DNA from: Megamerina dolium
Lineage: Eukaryota > Arthropoda > Insecta > Diptera > Megamerinidae
DNA: 64,000 nt
Direction of reading: 5' to 3'
NCBI GenBank assembly: GCA_963854835.1
Contig: OY978526.1
Location: 12,975,277-13,039,276, forward strand
Below, in pieces: positions 1-12,200 of this stretch. The notes under the pieces were generated by a model. The model was not told the DNA's origin. It ran no database searches and saw nothing but the letters and a program-made list of their open reading frames with translations. The position numbers and the translations under genes are program-made. Positions within the stretch are counted from its first letter, which is position 1. Every line of letters starts with the position of its first letter.

Positions 1-146
1 TTATAGCTGCCATACAAAAATATGGTCTAGAATGTCCGATTTCTGATATTAGGCATAAAAACGTAAAACTTGTAGCACGTGCTTTTGTTTCCCAGCTCCA
101 GTATTACTCAGTCTGCCAGGGTCAACAAGAGGATAACGCAAAAATC

Positions 147-1492
147 TCCTTACAGTCGGCTGGGGCCGACCAAATTATACCCTGCATATGTAGAGGTATA
201 TATAAAAAGTTTGCTCGTATATCCATCCTTTTCTTCCACTACTTTGTATAGGACCTACATTAAGAAGCAGGCGTACCTCATCAATTTTGGAGGATCAATT
301 TCTGCCTATAATACTAAACTACATAGGTTGCAATGGGTTGACCTAGGCGTATTAATTAGTAAGTTATGGGTGTTTTAATGTTTAAGATAAATCCGGGACT
401 TTGTACGGAAGCTATATAAAAAGTGGGCGTGACGTATCTCTTACTGGTATATCTAATTAAATTTTCAATATCAATCCACACCTTAAATTTGGTTGTCCTA
501 CGCTAAATGGTTTGTAAGTTATGGAGCTTAAAAGTTTTAGTTTAATTCCCTCGACTTTGTATGGGAGACTCATGAAAGAGTGGGCGTGGCACACTGATTT
601 TCTGCAAGATTTTTGCCGACTACGATATTAATTTAAGTGTAAATTATGGTTAATCTAGACAGAAGATTGCCGAAGTTACAGCTGTTTCAATTTAAAATTT
701 GTATGGGGGATACGATAAACAGTGGGCGTGGTGCGCCCATTTTCTGTGAGCCTAGTTGCTCGTACAATACTAATCCATACCTTAAATCTGGTTATTCTAC
801 GCTGAATAGTTTGCAAGTTATAACCGGTAACATTTTTTTTAATTTCCGCAACTTTGTATGGGAGACCCAAAAAGGAGTGGGCGTGGCATACTGATTTTCT
901 GCCGTATTATTTCCGACTACTATGTTAATCGAAGTGTCAATTTTGGTTATTCTGGACAGAAGATTGTAGAAGTTACAGCTGTTTCAATTTAAAAGAAGTA
1001 CAGACACTTTGTATGAGAGCTACGCTAAAAAGTAGGCGTGGCTCAACCACTTTTGGCGAGGTTATATAGTAGTATAGTAGAAGTCTATGTGCCAAATATT
1101 GTTGTCCCAAGTCGTATATTATGAGAGTTATAGCAAGTTAAAGATTTTGAAAATTTCGAGGTTAGTCGCTTTGAATGCTTGGTGTGGGCGTGGTTATTGA
1201 CCGATCATGCCCAATATCAATCCCCTCCGTACCCTTGGATCATAGATTACTTATGCCAAATTTCATTGAAATAGCTCAATATTTACTCAAGTTATCGTGC
1301 GAACCAGCCAGGTGACAGACAGACGGACGGACGGACGGACGGACGGACGGACATCGTTAAATCTAAAATTTAATCGACGCTGATCACGAATATATATCCA
1401 TGTCTATATCTCCGGAGATTCCTTCAAGTGGACACAAACATCTGACCGAAATGAATATACCATGCATATTGCATTATGCAGGGTATAAAAAC
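147..1492 (+). mobile_element. Helitron-like DINE-1/mini-me-type element with central tandem array
   Basis: The left end has CCTTACAGTCGGCTGGGGCC followed by GACCAAATTATACCCTGC, with a subterminal inverted repeat (GTCGGC...GCCGAC). Next come six diverged about-150-bp repeats, each centred on GTGGGCGTGG (423, 580, 722, 877, 1032, 1184), a (GGAC)n tract (1321-1352, the GTCY type on the other strand), and a 3' end CTGATCACGAATATATATCC ... AACATCTGACCGAAATGAAT ... GCAGGGTATAAA. That 3' end closely resembles a very common Drosophila repeat described as mini-me/DINE-1. The name is from memory of that family, not from a search. Confidence 0.72.
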
Positions 1493-1990
1493 TGTTGTTG
1501 TAGAAGGAGGACCGAATTTCGCACGATTGCCTATTGACAATAAATTCATCGACACTGGAAGAGTGTTCAGTTCGGTATGATGGAACTAGTTCTACTTTGT
1601 TTAATTTTTTTATTTTATTTTTCTTCCCTTTTTTTGCAATTTTACAATACAATATAATTTCTTACTCCATACTTTATTGAATACCTAACCCTAGCTAAAC
1701 TTTACTTACACAATTTGAATATGTAGGATTGTCCAGTGCCACTGACACAGAGGTTTCCTGTATGCAGCACTTTGGCCTCACACCTTCAAAAAGGAGACCT
1801 TCTCCTTTTATATAGGAACAACCAACGGGGCGGCGGATCGTTGCTCCTGGTGTTTGTGGCTTGTCAAACTGACCCCGGGCAGTGCTGAGGGCTCGCAGGC
1901 GACTACTTTGAGTGAGCTGACGCACTATTGAGCACTTGTTGGAGTATTAGGCCTACTCGAACGGGTCGTTCCAAAAAGTAAGCTAGATCG
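1493..1990 (-). mobile_element. Probable solo LTR
   Basis: Read on the minus strand this contains a TATA box (CCTATATAAAAGGAG, about 1808-1822), then about 150 bp downstream an AATAAA (1675-1680), and ends CCTTCTACAACAACA at about 1493-1507, abutting the Helitron-like element's end. A related sequence lies at 34085-34265. No primer-binding site or coding region is adjacent, which fits a solo LTR. Exact start and target duplication were not found. The retrotransposon superfamily is not assigned. Confidence 0.45.
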
Positions 1991-2804
1991 TGTTACGATA
2001 CGTGATCGTATTACGACTTACTTGATCAAGCGTCGGTTAGTTCATGCCATACGTTGGCAAATTATGCACGTCTAGTACATATCTATGCATAAAGCATCTA
2101 AGAATTATGAAGTGTAAAATTCATATGACGCTACATTTTACGTTGAATGAAAATTCATTTTATTATTTCTTCTATTGAGCTAAAATTCAGCATTGACTTT
2201 TCTCTGTGTCTTTTGGTGGATACTGTTCATGAGTTCATCTTTTCTCCACAATTCTACAAAATTTCGAACTCATCTGTATCCAGGGGAGGAAACAGCTCTA
2301 TATAATCTTTCTCATGTATGTACTTCTTCATCATGATCACAATTCATTGATAAAAAAGAAAGAAGTTTCAATTACCAAACGTTCATATTGCATCCAAACA
2401 AATTGTCGACAAAGCCCCTATCATCATTCCACCTCAAAATATTTGTATTTCGCCCAATACAGCATATCATCACATCAGCACATCATCAAAAAGACGAAGA
2501 ATGAATTGAAAAAGAAACAACAATCACCAAAGGCACTTTAAAATTGAATCATCGATCTGAATCACGCATACAATGTATGACAACATGGACGATGATGACG
2601 ATGACGACAATAATTCAAGTACACTCAGCATTGAGAGTGATTCCTATAACAATGCAATCATCGACCAATCATCAATATTGAGACATTGAAAAATACAAAC
2701 ACCTTAAGTGGTAAGTATGGTATACTTGAATGGCGTCTAAAAAGCACTACTCATCATCAATGATGGATATTTTTGACAATCATAATATCAATGATATTAT
2801 TACC

Positions 2805-2846
2805 GATGATGATGATGATGATGTTGATGATGATGATGATAATAAT
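2805..2846 (+). repeat. GAT microsatellite
   Basis: Imperfect (GAT)n running into AATAAT. It accounts for the Met/Ile-rich apparent frames on both strands here. Confidence 0.9.
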
Positions 2847-3689
2847 TATGATCATATTGAGGATAATTTGTGTGATACAATTAGAGATACTACCAACTAC
2901 TAACGACAACAATTCAAAGAAAAAAGAGCTTTCCCAAAGCAATTGCCATACATACGAGTAGCTCTCATACCAAATGGCTAAATATTGTGTGGTGCAACCA
3001 AACAAACAAAAAACAATTCATAAACAACATTTCTCTTTCAAAGGATGGTGAACACAAAGTGTAATTGAAAGAAAGAAAGAACAAACAAAAAAAAAATAAA
3101 AAATTCAAAAGAACGAACACAGAGAATCCTAATAGCAACTACAAGCAATTTTTCATCTCTTCTGTAATTGCATAGTTGCGGTATATGCCTTCGAGAACAA
3201 AATTCACAAGAGGTCATTACGATTGATACAATGGTGCAATAGCAAGAACTGCAACAAAAAACTATTGAGACAACGTCATCAAATGATGTACAAAGTGTTT
3301 GAGAGCTGAATATGTGTTGGAAGTGAGTTTCATCATGTGTGTGCGGGTGTATATGATTGTGTTGTCTGAAGTAGGTGGCCAAATTGGAAATAAAGCAACA
3401 AAACAAAAAGGAATGAAAGACAACTAGGGAAATGCAATTGCAATTCTACAATAACGACGACTGATTGATAAAAAAATGTTTTAAATAAGAAAAAAAAAGT
3501 AAAACTCTTAAAGGTCATAGGTTAATCTCGATGGAATATGTTGACCTGGCCATATCCTGAGCCAAATGCAAAATCATCCAAAGGATATGAAAATGTAATA
3601 ATAAAAATAAAAATGAAAAAACAACAGAACATCATAGAAAAGCTAGTTGATAGATGGACAAAGGCAAGAAATCATATTTGTATATCCTG

Positions 3690-3972
3690 CCTGAGTGCAA
3701 GGTATACTCATTTCGTTCAAGTGTTTGTAAGCACTTGAAGGAATCTCCGGATATATAGAAAACTATATATATTCCTGATTAGAGTCGCGTAAGTAGTTAC
3801 CAACCGTGTGGATAATTTTTGGCCTTTTTTATATTTATATTAGAGATTTTTCGAAAAATATCCAAAATGACCCATACAGGTGGTAGCGACGGGATTAAAA
3901 TGTTCTGTGAAAATAATCAGCGCCTACTTCTTAATATAGCATTGTCAGGGTATAATTCGGTCGACTCAGGCC
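3690..3972 (-). mobile_element. Helitron-like element, short copy without the central array
   Basis: Read on the minus strand it begins CTTACAGTCGGCCTGAGTCG and ATTATACCCTG (3940-3972). It ends AATCAGGAATATATATAG, CCGGAGATTCCTTCAAGTG, GAACGAAATGAGTATACC and GGCAGGATATA (down to about 3680-3700). Both termini therefore match the 147-1492 element, but only about 200 bp separate them and there are no 150-bp repeats and no GTCY tract. It shows the mobile unit stripped of its internal satellite. Confidence 0.72.
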
Positions 3973-4393
3973 GACTGTAAGGTTATTTTTTCATCAATGC
4001 TCTCACATGCAAAAATGCATACAAACATATGAGACTTTAAGATCTCTTTCGAATCTTTACTTTAAAGATATATCACCAGTATGGTTGCATGTATGAAATT
4101 GCAAAGAAGCATAAAAACACGCAGTATTGTTCAGTAATTCATGATTCTAAAAAAATTATTTTCTCTTTTCCTCAATCTCTTACACGCTCACATCAAATTC
4201 TAAAATAATTACATTTATAAGTATGATCTTATCACGTTCCGTAAATAAGACATAAGGCGAAATGGTAGGGGTGCCATTATATATCGATTTGTATCCCCAG
4301 AGCTGCTCAGGCGTCACCCCTAAAGAAGAAAAATGTATGACTACCCATTAATTTTTCCTTCTCAACATTTCTTATGAGCATATAGTTACTTAG

Positions 4394-4756
4394 TGGGTGC
4401 CGTGGCTCAGTGGTTAGTGTGTTGGCCTTCTGATCTGTAGGGGTGGGTTCAACCCCCGGCTGAAGTATAACAAATTTTATATCGAAAAGATTTTTCTTTC
4501 GCACGGTATCCACCTGTCGGCAAGCAATTGGCAATTCTTCCTGCAGTAAGAATTTGCCATGGTAAAGCTTCTAAAAAGAACTGTGTGACAAAGCTCAGAA
4601 AAGTGATGTCGCAAGAGTTCTGCCGTTCGGAATCGGCTAAAATAAGTAGGTCCCGTTTAATACTGTCCAAAAATTTAACACGCACAACAGTAATGGAAGA
4701 GAAGCTCGGCCAAAGAGCCCTTCGGGGCTTATAAGTGCCACAAGAAAAAAAAAAAA
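4394..4756 (+). mobile_element. tRNA-derived SINE, copy 1
   Basis: The element starts GGTGCCGTGGCTCAGTGG, with a pol III A box (TGGCTCAGTGG, 4403-4413) and a B box (GGTTCAACCC, 4446-4455). A tRNA-unrelated body of about 290 bp follows, then an A-rich tail (4744-4756). Imperfect target duplications flank it: ATATAGTTACTTA at 4380 and ATATAGATACTTA at 4761. Five related copies or pieces in this window share the same body, which defines a family. The head lacks part of the anticodon arm to B-box spacer found in the other copies. Confidence 0.88.
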
Positions 4757-6439
4757 CAAAATATAGATACTTACTTCTTATCTTCAACCCTCTTGGGGAA
4801 CTGCCCTACAAAATTGACAAACATTTCTTATGAACAAACTTAATCCCCACCTTAACGTTACAATGGCGCCTGAGCAGGAACTATCCACAAAAGAGAGTAC
4901 TTCTAATATACATGAGGAAATACCATTTTACGAAAAGCGGAATTAGAGCTACAAATGCAACTACACGGCCTATCTGTCGACGGTGAAGTGGGTGTACGGG
5001 TTCGATCCCGGTTCGCGACATAGATTCTCTTGAAAATTACAACTCCCTGCCTTCATGCCATAAAGGGCTGTCATACAAAATAGACGAAAAATCACCTAAA
5101 AATAAGCTCATTCCTCTATAAAATGCAATAACAATGAAAAATTCTAAATGATTTTTGTTGTTTAATTTTTTTAGCGACCTCTCTAATTACCAGCTGTTAT
5201 CAATTGTAATGAAAATGACAAAAAACACAAAATTGACATTGCAACATGTCCAAAAGGCAAACATTTTATCTTCTAACAATATTCTTATAGTTTAAGAATT
5301 AACAACAAAAATAAAATTAAATCAACCCTCACTAAAGCAATCATCAGAATAAGACAATATTATAAGAATAAGCAAACAAATCACAGCTGTTACGACAATA
5401 TACGTGCACCATGTCTAAGAGGAGAAACGATTGAATGAATGAATGAATGTGTATCATCAAAAAAGTATGTACTAACAACAGAATTATGCATCTACACAAT
5501 ATGTATCTAGTCCATTTAACATTCTGCAAGAAAACCATAGTGAATATTTGTACATACAAATACTTGTATTTACATTTGTAGGTAGTACTCGTATCTATGT
5601 GAGAAAAAAGAAGAACATGAAAAAGATGAAGAAATAGTAGAATGTCAATTGTATGGACATGGACACTTACAAGGATGCTTACATGATAAAAATCACATGA
5701 AAAATGCCACAACATTACAAAAGAGAAAATACAAAGTACAACAACAACAACAAATAAAAACAATTTAAATAGAAATTCAGTTGAGTGTAAAAAGAAGCAT
5801 AAAAACAACAATATAGATGGTACTAGCACCCAAAGACAAAATGAAGAGAGAAAAAATATAACATATATATGTAAAATACCAATAACAACAATGAAAATCC
5901 ATGCAAATCGGATTTTGTGATTTCAATGTTCTGTTTTTTTTTTTGTGCTCGTTGCTGGAAATTTGAAATGTTTTATTTATTGACAATTTGTTGCAAAACT
6001 ACAAAAATGTAAAACGAAAAAAAAAACAAAAACAAAAAACGAACTTTAAGTGACCAAACACAAGATGAGAAGAAGGAATTTGCTACAGAGCAAAATAAAC
6101 AATCGGAAATCAAAAACATCAACAATATCAAACCAACAATTTCAGCTCGTTAAATTTAAGTGTCAACGAATGGAAAGTGAAGTAGTGAAGAAAGTGAAGT
6201 AGTGAGGACACAAAGGGAAAGAAAAGACTGTTCTTCATTTATTAATCAACCACAAATGAAATTTGATCAAGCTGCTTCCATATTTTTATATTTTTCATTG
6301 ATCCTTGCCGTTTGATTGGCTGGTAACTGATGTCTTCAGCATGATGATTATTCTATTTAGAAATAAGTTTACAGCGAAATACATTCCCCAGATATTAGAT
6401 CCTTAGCTAGTGCTAATACTAGCCACTTTACCACCACTA
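4757..6439. other. AT-rich non-coding stretch
   Basis: No gene seen. A perfect pol III B-box-like sequence GGTTCGATCCC lies at 4999-5009 without a convincing A box upstream. Frames at 5344-5986 are Phe/Leu/Val-rich translations of A-rich sequence. Confidence 0.5.
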
Positions 6440-8031
6440 GCGATTAGAGAGTGTAGAAATAGCTCTTCGTGGAAACCAACACTCGAGGCAGATAGTGTTC
6501 CGCAATGCTTTCAACAGTCTCAGATGGGCCAACAGAATAGCCGCATTAGAAACAAGGTTCTCAATTCCGAACTACCTAAGGAAGACAATTCGAAGCTACC
6601 TAAGCAACCGACTACTAATATATGAAACCAGTAATGGTCATTCTCGGACCTGACCTCTGGAATATAAGCTACGACGAAATATTGCACATAGAAATGCCTG
6701 ACGACGACCATCTTGTTGGATACGCAGATGACATAGGTGCTAAGATAACAGCTTGTTATACTGAAGGGTCAAAAAGAAAGCTAAAGCAAGTGATGATCAG
6801 AGTACAAGCATGGCTTGAGGACCATGGTCTGGAACTCGCCACAGAAAAGACAGAGCTGATCATTCTGACAAAACGGCACATACCGTTAGAGGTCGACATG
6901 CAAGTCCTTGATGCAACGTTGTCGACAAAGATGATGGTGAAGTATCTAGGTGTACAACTAGACCTTCTACTGACATTTTGGGTACAGCGGGAAAAACCGC
7001 GCGAGTAACGGGAATGCTAAGCAAATTGATGACAAATATTGGAGGTCCAAGTCAAAGCAAGCGCAGACTGCTAATGGAAACGAAGAACTCGATCCTTCTA
7101 TACGGAAGCGAAATGTGGGCAGACACGTTAAAGTCAAAAGGCCGCCGGAAAGTGCTACATGCTGTGCAATTTACCTGTGCACTCAGGGTAGCCTCCTCAT
7201 ACCGAACGATGTCTGGAACAGTATTCCTTGTTATAAGCGGAACAATTCCCATAGACTTGTTAGCTGAGGAACGCAGACAAAAATGGAAAGAAAAAAAGAT
7301 GAGGCTGCCGGGTCTAAGCCCCCAAGAAGCGAGACGACAAACCCTAGAGATATGACAAGCAAGATGGAACACGAGCGAAGTTAATACCCGACGTGAGAGA
7401 ATGGACTCAAAGAAAGTACGGTGAAGTAAATTATTACCTGACACAGTTTCTGTCCGGTCATGGGCACTTTAAAAAATATTTGCATCGTATGGGGAAAGCA
7501 GACCAACCACGATGTATATATGGCGACACAGAATTTGACGACGCAGAACACGTGTTTTTTAAATGTGAACGGTGGCATAATGAAAGATAAGTGCTAGAAC
7601 GGGTAATCGGAGCATATACGACTGAAAATATCATAGAGAAAATGATGTCAAACGAAGAAAATTGGAATGCGGTAGCAAACTTTATCGAAGACGTGATTAA
7701 AAAAAAACGGCAAGAAATGGAAAGAGTTCCTGAACATCATCCTGACGTAACATAATACTTCTACGACATAACCCTACAACAAATGCACATCAGCGACACA
7801 AATATTATAAAATAGAATGGAAACCCTGAACGCAGGGAGAGTGACAGAATTGTAGTCCTTTACAGGACGCCATCTTAGATCTCCTGCCCCGAAGTAATAC
7901 AATAATAGATCCGGGGCTGGTGAAGAATCCAGGAAGAAGTTTTTTAGTGGATACACCACACACGTAGAGACGAAGATCCCTATATGGTGCAAAGGCATTT
8001 TTTACCCCACCACAACGCCAAAAAAAAAAAC
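6440..8031 (+). mobile_element. 5'-truncated R1-clade non-LTR retrotransposon
   Basis: This fragment contains the C-terminal half of the LINE reverse transcriptase, the cysteine-histidine tail, a short 3' UTR (about 7755-8018) and an A-rich end at 8020-8030. The RT part is split over several frames. FNSLRWANRIAALE and YLRKTIRSYLSNRLLIYET lie around 6510-6625, and LGPDLWNISYDEIL leads into VGYADDIGA at about 6715-6740. The GL.LA..KTE.I.L pattern and the D-D active site with Ala before it are typical of R1-type elements. 5' truncation is the usual product of target-primed reverse transcription. No clear target duplication was found. Confidence 0.82.
6622..7750 (+). pseudogene. R1-clade LINE polyprotein remnant (RT to zinc-knuckle tail)
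   Basis: Frames in order are 6622-7008 (YADD motif and KYLGVQLD), 6978-7355 (LLYGSEMWAD, RVASSYRTMSGTVFLVISG), and 7393-7590 followed across a stop by further homologous sequence to about 7750. The tail has the C-x2-C-like H/C arrangement CIYGDTEFDDAEHVFFKC. Overlapping frames at 6978-7008 mean a frameshift; stops at about 7354 and 7590 add to the decay. Non-functional. Confidence 0.78.
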
Positions 8032-8761
8032 ATTAGCTGACATTTAAAATGAGGTTTACAATTTGATTAATTTTTCATATTATTCAACGATTTGAAAATT
8101 ACTTGAATTTCGAACTAGAAAATGGTGGCAATGATGTCTGACTATGATGGAAATTCGAAGAAACGCCTATATATTCAAAATATATGCCTACTATACTAAT
8201 ACATTATGTGAATATTAAATACAAATTTACATACATACATGTGAGCATCCATGTATGGGGTACAATGTCAATTGTTGAGTGAAACCTCATTTCAATTTTC
8301 AGTTCAGTAATGCTTGTACGAATACATATAAATATGTACTAAGGCAGATGATATATGCCATATCATACACACCGGTTGCATATTGTGTTCATACATTGTG
8401 TTCGACTAACATTCGACAGCTTATTTTATCCATACACATAACTGCATGTGTATTTAATGGTTTGTTTGTCTATTTGTTCATCTATGTGTTCGTTTTCAAT
8501 CTGCCTGAATGTGCATTATGGGTTCATTCACAAATAATATTTTTCCTATGCTTTGCACAATGTGCACAGATACTGTCGGTTTGTTGCTATCGATTGTCGC
8601 TTGTCAATTGTGGTCTTGTTGATGGAGACATTTGCAATTGCAAATGAAAATCATATATAAACGATAACTGACCAAAGCATTTTGGTTGTATTTATTTCAC
8701 ATTATGAAACTTGGGGAAATGCTTTGCTATCTAGTAGTTAGTCATATACACTTATAACAAT

Positions 8762-8792
<31 letters not shown>
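8762..8792 (+). repeat. TAA microsatellite
   Basis: Ten AAT/TAA units. No LINE tail sequence is recognisable before it, unlike the TAA tract at 63639. Confidence 0.9.
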
Positions 8793-9212
8793 TATTTGCT
8801 TTGATTTGATTTCATTTCCGTCATTAAATTCACATTGAATTGAAATATTCATATTGACAGCTGAGACAAGTGGACATACAGAATACAGATAAAATACTCT
8901 GAGTGACCATAAGTGAATGCTTATTTCTGACATGTTGAAGAAATAGATTTTCAAAACATACATATTTAAATTGATGATTACTTACAGAATATCAGCAAGA
9001 TAAAATATAATATAATACTACGGGCTATCGAATAAATACATATGAGTACATTTAAATTAATTCACATTTTCTCATTATGATATTATTTTCACTATTTGTA
9101 AAATATAAACAAATCGTTTGTAATTAATTTCCTAAACTAAACAACAACAACAATCGTTCGAAATAAGCATTTATTTTCACTCACTCCACTAACTAAATGC
9201 CTTTCATTAGTA

Positions 9213-9241
9213 TACACACACACACACACACACACACACAA
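9213..9241 (+). repeat. CA microsatellite
   Basis: About 14 perfect CA units, followed at 9594-9634 by an imperfect (GAT)n tract that gives an Asp-rich apparent frame. Confidence 0.9.
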
Positions 9242-12200
9242 TAAAGTGATTTGTAATCAATTAATTATGAATATGTGTATGCATGCATGCCACAGGCATA
9301 ATCCAACTTGTATAGAGAAAAACTCAATTGGATTTATCAGAAAGGTAACCCAGAAAATCAACCAGCAAAGAACATTAACCGATATCGTAGAACCATCATA
9401 ACAATGAAAACAACAACATATCAAAACATATGGACTAAATGAGATAGATAGTTACACATGCATAGGTATAGCAATGGAAAGTTGAAAAAGTTGAGGCAGC
9501 CACAACAACAACAACAACAACATCTGATAGTAACAGCATTAGTAAGAATAAGCCAATATGCACCTATCAATCCATATGATTATAATAATAATGCTGATGA
9601 TGATGATGATGATGATGATGATTATGATGATGATTTCATCAAAGATGTTTATGATAATGATAATGAAGATGATTGTATAAAACTTTATGATTTAATACTC
9701 AAAGTAAGTACATACCATTTCATATGATATGCGTCCAATAAATTACCAGACTAAAAATATTTTTAAATTTAACTGAAAATGAAAATGAAAATAAATCTAT
9801 TCTAAATTATATTCAAACAAAATGATAGCTCCAAACTAAGGATCTTTAAAGGACACTATGATCAAATTGAACATATAGGAAATTCAGGCTCTAATCTGAC
9901 AATTATAAAAACACAGCAGCTAATTAGAAGCTAACTAAAAGTATAGACACAAGGTTGCTAGATATGTGACCAGCCAGACTTCAATAAATATCTCTCTAGT
10001 GCAATAATATAAACTGTAAAGTGGTTAGCGAATATATGGGGAATCAGAATGGATCATATTTGATCTCTGGTAAAAATTGAATCACTCTATTTTGGGTTTG
10101 AAGCCATACTAACATCGTAGAAATTGATATTGTAAAGAAATGAGGATTTGACTTTAGCTGGATAAATTCAAATTGTCCGTGGACCACATACGAAGTGGAA
10201 AGTACTCTCAACGTGTAAAATATGACCAATCACCTTAGTTTGAAATCATCAAGACTCGAATCAGAAGTATTTAATCAATCAGTATTTATTCAAATTGCAA
10301 CAAATAAAATATGATAACTTTTTTCGAAAATTTTCCAATATATTTGTAGGTATTCATTTGCACATAGACTATCACACACACATAACATACTCACACCGAT
10401 ACACATAGACACTTGTCTACATCATATGAATAGACACTTCAATGATAATAAAATAGCAAAAATCTCAAAATCTCTCATCAGTAACTTGAACACGCACAAT
10501 TATATACAAAATGCGTACATGCCAAGCATCAAATCCATGATGCTTATCACAAATGTTACGTATATACGTATTTATGTCTGTATTACATGTTGTTATATGT
10601 GTATGCATAAGTACAAACGTGAGTTTATACATATGCACATACATATGTACGATAACTATATGTGGCTCTAATGATATGATGCTACAATTTGAAAATACAT
10701 TTGTATTTCAATCACTTTTTGCCCTGTATTATTCTTATCCTCCTTCCTTCCTTCCTTCCTTACTTCCTGTCGACCCGACAAATTTCCTTTTCCTCTCTCA
10801 CCACTCTTTGAGGCTATTGCTTTAGTGATTGTTTTTAATGACAATAGTATATTAGTAAATTGAGAGCAAGAATTTGATATCTGTATAGAGAGAGAGAGAC
10901 AAAAAGAGAATCATAAGCATCTTTTCCCCTTTGTCATTCAATTAATAGCAAAGATAACAGATAACATCTCTTTTTCCGCTTTTGTGGTCGAATTGTAATA
11001 ATTTTCTTAACACAATGAAGTCTGTATATATGATAAAATACAACAACAACATCAAGTAAACAAAGAACAATAGCTGTGATGATAATTACAACAACAATAG
11101 CTTAAACTACAACACTAATCATGGTATCGTATTAATATACGTAATAAAATAACCCAAGCTAGGATTACAACAACAAAACAATGGAAAATAAAAGCCAATT
11201 CAGTATCAATGCAACTTGTTGTTGCCTGTATATTTTTCATTAAATTAAATATGCTTATCGATGCAACAAGTTTGTGCCATAATTGAAAACACACACACGT
11301 AGTCAAAATACTTCCTATTAGAATGAATGCCAGATATGTATATTAAATCAATTTACTAGATTAAGGATACCTCTTGCTATTTTGAGCTGCTCACTAAATA
11401 ATTGGGAAATTTAGCTCAGTCCCAAAGCTCATGAAGAAATCTGGCATCAGGCATCGACGTGTGAAATCCCCTGCGATTGAAAGTAAGTAATTAAGGAATC
11501 GAGAAATCCATTGAATGCTCCCTCCCTACTCTTAATTATTAACACATAAAATAAAAAAAAATGTCGGATAATTCTGCGATTTAAGAATGCGGTGAAAAAT
11601 TTAACGCATTTACTCGTCTGTATTATTTATCGCATTCGCTGCCACTTCAATAAATTAGTATATTTTTCTGCTAAAGTAAGTAAGTATTTCTCTTTGCATA
11701 CTTTTGAATGTTGTTAATAATTTTAATGATACCCATTACGTTTACGTCCATTTAAATTTTAATTAGAAATTTTGCACCTCGTTACATTTTAGATTTGCAC
11801 GAACAACAATGTTCGTATACAAACAAATATGTTCAAGTGCATAAACACGCACCCACACTTAAAATAATTTCAGATTGTTTTTTTTTTTTTTTGTATATAT
11901 TTCCGTTGTGGTTCTTATCGTTGTTGTTGTTGTTGTTATTATTATCGTTATTATTGTTGTTTTTACATTTGCACATTTATTTAATATGAACGTCGTCGCA
12001 ACCTTTTCCATACAATTATGTAGCAACTCTATTTCTTTCGCTCCCTCACTATCTTTCGCTTTCCCTCTCTATCACTCTCACTCGCTTTCTCTCTCTCTCT
12101 CTCTGTCTCCCTCTCTTAATTTCAACGTCATTGTAACCAACGTGTAAATTTTGTTAGTCTATTCGTGCATTCGACTCAACTAGAGTAGTAGAGTAGCGCA

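Noticed and set aside
1981..2030. GATCGTGTTACGA / GATCGTATTACGA as an operator-like site
   Set aside because: A short two-unit direct repeat with no nearby gene; not interpretable.
4399..4460. Apparent tRNA gene (A and B boxes)
   Set aside because: The same head occurs in several copies joined to one common non-tRNA body with target duplications. The acceptor stem does not close. It is a SINE head, not a tRNA gene.
4999..5009. Perfect pol III B box GGTTCGATCCC
   Set aside because: No matching A box or cloverleaf upstream. May be a remnant of another tRNA-derived repeat.
5344..5829. 161-codon minus-strand ORF
   Set aside because: Phe/Leu/Val-rich translation of A-rich DNA. One of the longest frames here but without domain features or splice context.
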